Shown here piece after piece: positions 57,850 through 64,000 of a stretch of 64,000 bases of DNA. Origin of the DNA: Prorocentrum cordatum (lineage: Eukaryota; Sar; Dinophyceae; Prorocentrales; Prorocentraceae); assembly GCA_963575745.1 (NCBI GenBank), contig CAUYUJ010004335.1:56001-120000 (forward strand), read 5' to 3'. A program made the translations under genes and the position numbers. Under the pieces are notes generated by a model. The model saw only the letters and a list, made by a program, of their open reading frames with translations. It was not told the origin of the DNA and ran no database searches. Every line of letters begins with the position of its first letter. Positions within the stretch are counted from its first letter, which is position 1.

Positions 57850-58205
57850 TGCACGCCCGGGTGCCCGGGTGCCCGGGGGTGCCCGGGTGCCCGGGTGCCC
57901 AGGTGCCCGGGTGCTCGGGCGTGCCCGGGGGTGCCCGGGTGCCCGGGGGTGCCCTATAGCCCTATTGGCCTGTAGCCCTATAGCCCAATAGCCCAATAGC
58001 CCTATAGCCCTATAGCCCTACAGCTCTATAGCTCTATAGCCCTATAGCCCTATAGCTCACTGGCCCTATAGCCCTATAGCCGTAAAACCATCTAGCTCTA
58101 TAACCCTATACCCCTATACCCTATAGCCCTATAGCCCTGTAGCTCTGTTACCCTATAGCCCAATAGCCCTATAGCCCATACAGCCCTATAGCTCTACAGC
58201 CCTAA
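57850..58205. repeat. GGTGCCCG and CCCTATAG short satellites
   Basis: GGGTGCCC units at 57855-57955 pass directly into CCCTATAGC units at 57952-58200 with variants. Confidence 0.9.
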
Positions 58206-58339
58206 AAAGGTTATGATTGGGTTTTTCTCAAGTATCATTCATATTTGGGATGGACGAGTGTGCAGAATCACATGTAAATTGCAATGCGAAAAGGTGTGCC
58301 GTTAACTCCGGGGGGGGGGGTAGAGTCTATTCTTCTTTT

Positions 58340-58460
58340 AGGACGGAGAATCTAATAAGTGGTGCAATCTATGTTGTGTCATCGAGGTGCCTCAATCGAC
58401 GTAGTGCAATCAGAATGGTGCAATCTTGTATGTGGTGCAATGTATGTTGTGCACTATAGC
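58340..58460. repeat. ~15-bp TGGTGCAATCTATGT repeat
   Basis: A degenerate repeat also found at about 43570-43725, 45190-45310 and 50855-50885, in the lead region of macrosatellite units. Confidence 0.6.
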
Positions 58461-58671
58461 CGGCGACGGGGCGGCGGCGAGGCTTCGACGGGGCGGCGCC
58501 GGCGGCTGCATAGCCGCCAGAGCAGCAGACAATCAGGCCCAGACGACGGTTGGCGACGAGGCGGCGACGAGGCGGTGACGGCGGCCACATAGCCGCCAGA
58601 CCGAAGACACGGCCCAGTTCCTTAGAAAAATACCTCGGACTGCAAACACTGTCTGGCGAATAAACATATGT

Positions 58672-58925
58672 GTAATATGTAGAGTATATGTATGTATGTG
58701 GGCATTGTGTTTTATGTATAGATATATGTATGTATACATATACACATATAGATATATGTATATATATATGCCAGTGCATAATTACACAGCGTGTGTATAT
58801 CTATGAATGTATGTATGTATATATATATATATATAAAAACAGGCGTGCAAACGTGCCTATGTGTATATACATAGACATACACGTACATATGTTCACACAC
58901 ACATGGGTGTATGTGTGTATATATA
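58672..58925. repeat. TATG/TATA-rich microsatellite region
   Basis: Interleaved TATGTATG, ACATATAC and TATA arrays. Confidence 0.85.
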
Positions 58926-59014
58926 CTTCGTTCATGTCGGAGGAATCTGCAGGGAATATCAGAGGTGGGGGCAGTGGTGGTCGCAGTTGTAGAAGCAGAG
59001 CCAGTGTGTGAGAG

Positions 59015-59225
59015 TAGCGAGAGAAGCGAGAAAGAGAGAGCGAGAGAGAGAGAGAGCGAGACACAGAGGGACAGAGAGGGAGAGTGAAACATAAAGAGAG
59101 AGAGACATAGAGAGAAAGAAAGATATATACAGAGAGAGAGAGAGAGAGAGAAAGAGTGAGAGAGAGAGAGAGAGAGAGCAAGAAAGAAGGAGAGAGAGAG
59201 AGAGAGAGAAACATAAGGAGAGAGA
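59015..59225. repeat. GA purine array
   Basis: AGAGAGAGAG with short interruptions, all purines on +. It ends about 35 bases before exon C. Confidence 0.9.
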
Positions 59226-59258
59226 AGGAACAGAGTGAGCTCGCGCCGCCCCCGCAAG

Positions 59259-59306
59259 CTCTGCATCTCCATTGGCTGGGTGTTCGTTTACGTGTACAGT
59301 GTCGAG
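59259..59306 (+). CDS. MFS (SVOP/SLC22-like) transporter, exon C, helix before the E-x-x-PT-x-x-R motif
   Basis: Sixteen codons, phase 0 on both sides, between GCAAG and GC (GCCCGC). They encode LCISIGWVFVYVYSVE. In SVOP, SV2 and SLC22 carriers a helix ending Y-x-Y-[ST]-x-E is followed directly by [FYL]PT-x-x-R. Exon D starts VLPTSCRAFG, so the split motif is restored exactly by joining C to D. The segment is short, but the joint match of both halves is unlikely to be chance. Confidence 0.5.
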
Positions 59307-60589
59307 GCCCGCCTCTTATGCTCAATCTGGGAGGGTGATCGCATCTCGTTCTTTGGAGGGTGGTCGCGCAGACACAGCAGCGGTGGTGGCAACGGCGACA
59401 TGAGTAGCAACAACATCACCCACAGCATCACTAGCGACGGTGGCAGCGCAAGCGATGTCATAGTTGTACCCTCACTGCCACGGAATGCCATGTGCTTCTC
59501 AGGCAGGGCTCTCTCACGGGATGTGGGGAACGGGGGAATCACCCCTCCCTCTCTCATTTGCAGTGCTCCAGCCTGCCTTTCCTTTCCTCTCCATCTCCGA
59601 GTTCTTCCGAGAGTGTATGACGATGAGGAGGGGGATGAAAGATGATTATTCTGATTGTGAGGGGGGGTCGGATTTTTCACCAACGGTATATGACCACCTC
59701 TTGTCGGGCGTGACGAGCATCACCTCCACGAGATCCACCATGTGGAACACGAGGACCACGAGGAAAACACCGCAGGACACGCCTTCTTCAACGTCGAACA
59801 CGGGGGGTATTGGACGAGGCCCATCTCGAAAACCACGTAAAAACAAAACCAACGAACCGCGGCGCGCATGACGTAGTGATACCACGAAGCCAGCACAAAC
59901 ATTAAATAGTTCGGCGGGGCACTCGATAAACAACAGCAAACAGATGAACCCAAGCCGATCGCCATCGAGTACGACCAGTGCATACAGCTGCGCAGCACCA
60001 CATGGCAACCGTGGGCAACCCGTCACCCCCAAGACTGGACATGAATACGTGCCCCGAAAACTGTAATATACCTTGCAGCGATGAGGACGCAGAGGTATAA
60101 CATCACCACGATGATAGATGTGACACAAACTGTGGACATTCCGCAAAATGTAGAGATGAATCAAAGGCATAAACACCCGCGCCGTCGCCCAAGCCTCCAG
60201 TGCCGCAAGTCCCGCGCGAGGAATCCCGTAGGAACCTCGGCAATATCCGCTGAAGGAAAACGGAACGAGTTTATGCCAGACCGCCAACGAAGACGAGGAA
60301 GGACTCGCACTCCCGGCGTAGCATACCCTGGCGTTCACCGCTGAGGAAAGCTTGAAGAAGAAGAAGAAGAAGAAGTCAAACACCAGCGACCAAGTCAGCA
60401 CACGTGTGGTAAAATCCTGAGTCGTCACGGCGCAGGCAGCTAGCACGATTGAGCCAAAGCTGGCCTGAGCCGAGATGGTATTTGAAGGCGGGGGGGTAGG
60501 AAGGGGATTTGGAGGTGGAGGAGGAGTAGGAGGAGGATGCGGAGGCGGAAGGTCGGATGGCGGAGAACGACAAGGACATGGGGGATGGT

Positions 60590-60691
60590 ATGTGCTGATG
60601 ATGGTGATGACGATGATGACAATGATGATGATGCTGATGATGATGATGCTGATGATGGTGATGGTGATGATGATGATGATGATGATGATGG

Positions 60692-60723
<32 letters not shown>

Positions 60724-61129
60724 GGGATGATGGTGGTGATAATGATGATGAGGAGGATGATAACGAGGACGAGGATGAGGATGATGATGATTATGATGCT
60801 GATGATGGTAATGGTGATGGTGATGGTGAGGATGATGGTAATGGTGATGGTAATGATACTGCTGATGATGACGATGACAGTTACGATGATGATGCTGCTG
60901 CTGATGATGATAATGCTGCTGATGATGATGATGGTGGTGGTGGTGGTAATGATGATGCTGCTGATGATACTGCTGACGATGATGATGCTGATGATGACGA
61001 TGATGATGCTGATGCTGATGCTGATGCTGATGATGCTGATGATTGTGTTGATGATATTGATAATGATGGTGATGATGATGATGATGGTGATGATGCTGAT
61101 GATGATGATGATGCTGATGGTGATGATGA

Positions 61130-61165
<36 letters not shown>

Positions 61166-61211
61166 TTGATGTTGATGATGATGCTGATGATGATGAGTCT
61201 GAGTCTGATGA

Positions 61212-61245
<34 letters not shown>

Positions 61246-61295
61246 GGTGGTGATGGTGGTGGTGGTGATGTTGATGATGAGGATGATGATGATGC

Positions 61296-61329
<34 letters not shown>

Positions 61330-61352
61330 CATGATGATGATGATGATGATGC

Positions 61353-61393
<41 letters not shown>

Positions 61394-61394
61394 C

Positions 61395-61451
<57 letters not shown>
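60590..61451. repeat. GAT trinucleotide array
   Basis: About 860 bases of GATGAT with GCT, GGT and AAT variants. The most perfect part is 61125-61450. Adjacent GGA-rich sequence continues to about 61560. Confidence 0.95.
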
Positions 61452-61724
61452 GTAGGAGTAGGGAGGAAGGGGATGGTATGGGATCAGGGGGAGGAGAGAG
61501 GTGGGGAGGACAATGAGGAGGAGGATGAGGAAGAGCACGAGGAGGAGGAGGAGTAGGAGGAGAGGTGTGGTGCCAGCGACTCTCCGCTGGTAGGCATGTG
61601 GTGGGACCTTTCTAATAGTGGGTAAACTCGGCGAGACGACATATGAGCATCATAGTATTCCTTTACACCAGAGAAAAGCCCCAATCAGTAGATGGTTCGA
61701 ATCATAGTGATATGTACACTTGGA

Positions 61725-61935
61725 TCGATTTTGAGATCGATAGTGATATCGATAGTGGACCGATAGTGAGGTCGATAGTAAGGTCGATCGTTAGGCCGAT
61801 AGTCTAGTCGATTCAGTGAGATCGATAGTGAGATCGATCGTGGGATCGCTTGGCGATCTATAGTGAGATCGATTGTGAGATCGATCATGAAATCGATAGA
61901 GAGGTGGGTAATGAGATCGATGGGTGACACCGATC
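61725..61935. repeat. GATCGATAGTGA repeat
   Basis: About 18 degenerate ~11-base units (AGATCGATAGTG) rich in the palindrome ATCGAT. Confidence 0.85.
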
Positions 61936-62990
61936 CATAGGGAGATCGACCAGGAACCCAGAAACCCTGTCAATCTCCGCTAGGACCCCTTCAGTGCAAG
62001 CACTGATTGTGGAACTACGTGCCAGAGTGGACCCTGGCGGCCGAGGAAGCCGCGCGAATGCTGCACAGAGAACCGCCAATCTTTTGGAGCACTAGCACCA
62101 GCAATAGCAAGTCGAGGCCGAGCTCCTGCGGGGCACCACGCGCCGCTGGCAGGCAGCATGTCGCGCCCTGTGCTGCAGGCCGGCCGACACGTGACGCACC
62201 ACACTCGCCGTTGCTTGTCGCTGTTGTCAGCTGTGGCAGGCTCGCGACTCGCCGTTTTTCCATCGTTCCTGCGGTGGCGGCGCGAAAATGCGTGCATGGA
62301 GGAGCACATTCGCACCTAGTGCGGCTATCGTGTGGATCACTGTCCACGTCTAGAATCGGGGCCAATGGGTTTGGCAGGCTTTTTTGGCAGCTTTCTGAAT
62401 GCCTTGAGCTTGGATCACGCTACGAGGTCTGTCGTACATCTGGAGGCGCAGAGGGCTCCTTGATTTACGCTGGGCGTATCACTCCGCCATGTTGTAGTCA
62501 GGGACTCAGCTGCTGTGGCCGTGGCCGCGAGCCGAGGCGCCCAGGTTGGCAGGTGCCTGCGCTCTCTGGCAGACCGCTGCGCTTGGCTTGTCTTGCTGCT
62601 CCCCGGAGAGATGGGAAGGCGATGTGGCCAGACCGCCTGTCTTGCGTCACCCTCGCCTCTTGGCGCGTGACAGCATGGCAGGTCGAGAGGGACTGGACTT
62701 TGGCGGTGGGCAGCACCGTGCGCGGCATTTGATTGCGGAATTGTCAATGCCATTCTGCCGAGCCGAGGCCGGGCTGCTGCCCACGAGCAACACCGGAGGC
62801 GCTTAACCCGCAACGGGTTTAGATGCTGGTAGTGGGGTCAAGAGGAAAAAAGGCAGGAGCAGGAGCAACACCACGAGCAGAATCTTGGGCAAGGAGGGGG
62901 ACAGGACGAAGACGACTAAGACGGCGACGGCGAAGACGATGATCAGGAGCAAGAGGAGCCGAAATTAACGTACCCACCCTGCGCCCCGAG

Positions 62991-63030
62991 GTGCTGCCGA
63001 CTTCCTGCCGGGCGTTTGGCAGCGCTGCAG
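62991..63030 (+). CDS. MFS (SVOP/SLC22-like) transporter, exon D, E-x-x-PT-x-x-R motif
   Basis: Forty bases after CCGAG and before GCAAGT, a consensus-like GC donor; phase 0 in, phase 1 out. It encodes VLPTSCRAFGSAA. With the preceding Glu of exon C it forms E-V-L-P-T-S-C-R-A-F-G, the signature at the cytoplasmic start of helix 11 in SVOP/SLC22 carriers (EVYPT-x-x-RA-x-G). Later exons are presumably outside the window. Confidence 0.55.
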
Positions 63031-64000
63031 GCAAGTGCCCATCCCGCCAGGGTGTGGGCGGGAGCGGGTCGTCGCCAACGGCACGGCACTTGTGCGTGAG
63101 CCCTGTTTGTATACCGAGCGCGCCCACTGGGTACAGAAGGGACTTCCGCCAGTTCGTCGCTCGAGATGGTCCTGGATGGCCACAGTTCGGCGAAAGTTTC
63201 ATTTCAACGGGCGGTGCCAGTGCCTTGCTTGGCTTTGGCAGCCCGGGCTTGGCCCCACAGCGGAATCAATCGAATGCGTTTCCGAGGGGTAATTACTCGA
63301 TTTGGCGCGCGAGGTGGGCGGCCGCCACTTTCATAGCACCGACGCCCTGCTCCCCAGCCAGCCAATGGGCCAGACTGCTGGAAGTGGTCAAGACCTGGGC
63401 CCGCAGTTCTGGAGTTCTGGAGGCTTTTGTAGTTGCTTGAGCTGATCTGTTGCTGGGAGGCTGCTTCAGCATATTTGTGCATGATCCCCTCGCGCCTCGC
63501 ATGTACCAACATGGTCAGCACAGCTGGATGACACATCTGACTCCATGCACGTCATGTGTTGTCTTATTCTCGCTTGTCTTGGCACCTTTTGACCACGCAG
63601 CGCTCAATCGCATAGCATCTCAGCCGTGCGTATCTGTGTTGATTTCAGTGTTCTATGCGTGCGTGTCGGGATACATTTATCCGTGACAACGTCGACATAT
63701 ATGCACACAGTTGCATGAAACCTGTGCCGTCAGGCGACACATTCACTATCCAGGTAATCGTAGTTACGAAGCCAAGATTGTCGATGGAATTGCCAGCTGC
63801 ATGGCCAGCCAACTCTTCATTCCCATGCCCCCCCCTCGAGGTAAGCCGCGGAAAGCAGGAGCATCCTGGTAAAACGTCTCGGTTGTAGCTCCAACCTGAT
63901 CACACATCACATTATGATGTGTATCGATTGGGCGGGGTTGCGCGCAATTGTACGGAGGTTTCTGCGGGCGCGTCCGAAGCTTCGACGGCGAGAGGGAGAA
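63031..64000. other. Right end of window, no further exon recognised
   Basis: I see no supported gene or repeat here. The next transporter exon should start in phase 1 and encode an R-x-G-x-x-x-P helix; none was found. Confidence 0.4.

Larger units (their letters stand above)
59307..62990 (+). other. Proposed 3.7-kb GC-AG intron between exons C and D
   Basis: It contains an AAG run at about 60353-60374, the GAT array and a GATCGATAGTGA repeat. Frames within it (for example minus 59646-60446 and plus 62007-62732) match nothing. Confidence 0.35.

Noticed and set aside
57952-58205. CCCTATAG repeat as interstitial telomere
   Set aside because: The unit is not CCCTAAA or another known telomere repeat.
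59646-60446. 266-codon minus-strand frame rich in Phe, Val and Leu
   Set aside because: No motif or family, overlaps the proposed intron C-D, and its start is built from an AAG-run homopolymer; not supported.
60475-61516. Poly-Met, Asp, His or Ile open frames
   Set aside because: They translate the GAT array in all frames.
62007-62732. 241-codon plus-strand frame
   Set aside because: Arg/Cys/Ser-rich composition without motif; lies in the proposed intron C-D.

Overview
The window looks like nuclear DNA of a dinoflagellate. The evidence is the GC-rich sequence, extreme simple-sequence content, several retroelement relics, and a dispersed host gene whose visible introns all start with GC and end with AG. 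No operons, promoters, ribosomal RNA, tRNA or CRISPR arrays were recognised. The exact species cannot be read from the sequence; degenerate CTTGGGG-type repeats of the kind seen here recall Prorocentrum, but that is inference.

Layout. (1) 0-19.2 kb: mostly non-coding, with pentanucleotide, trinucleotide and dinucleotide arrays, two loci of an ~89-bp tandem repeat, two degenerate minus-strand LINE-like ORF1 copies with an RT fragment, and a ~600-bp inverted repeat pair at 11.7 and 14.9 kb. (2) 19,233-42,839: one 23.6-kb Ty1/copia-type LTR retrotransposon. It has 320/318-bp LTRs about 95% identical by hand alignment, a 5-bp target duplication GTTTT, a candidate primer binding site and a purine tract. 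It carries Gag with CCCH fingers, aspartic protease, integrase, reverse transcriptase (YVDDF) and RNase H. After RNase H comes about 12 kb of extra coding sequence with a SAM-methyltransferase-like, an SGNH-hydrolase-like, an ADP-ribosyltransferase-like and a Tpt1/KptA RNA 2'-phosphotransferase-like domain. All parts are on the + strand and broken by frameshifts and stops. (3) 43.5-58.5 kb: a macrosatellite of about eight direct units, each with a GAC-rich array, one or two copies of a GCGC hairpin block and a poly-G block. (4) 58.5-64 kb: further simple repeats and unassigned sequence.

Four short + strand exon candidates (5122-5241, 16860-16940, 59259-59306, 62991-63030) join in frame into one C-terminal part of a major facilitator superfamily transporter of the SVOP/SLC22 type. 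If that is right, the window lies inside a single host gene. The 23.6-kb retrotransposon and the macrosatellite would then both sit in one 42.3-kb intron.

A second notable signal is about 40 tiny hairpins scattered through the retrotransposon coding region. They have stems of 4-8 bp, a three-base loop usually CCA or CAA, and many compensatory stem changes. They occur in all three reading frames, so the constraint appears to act on RNA or DNA rather than on protein. I know of no description of this family.
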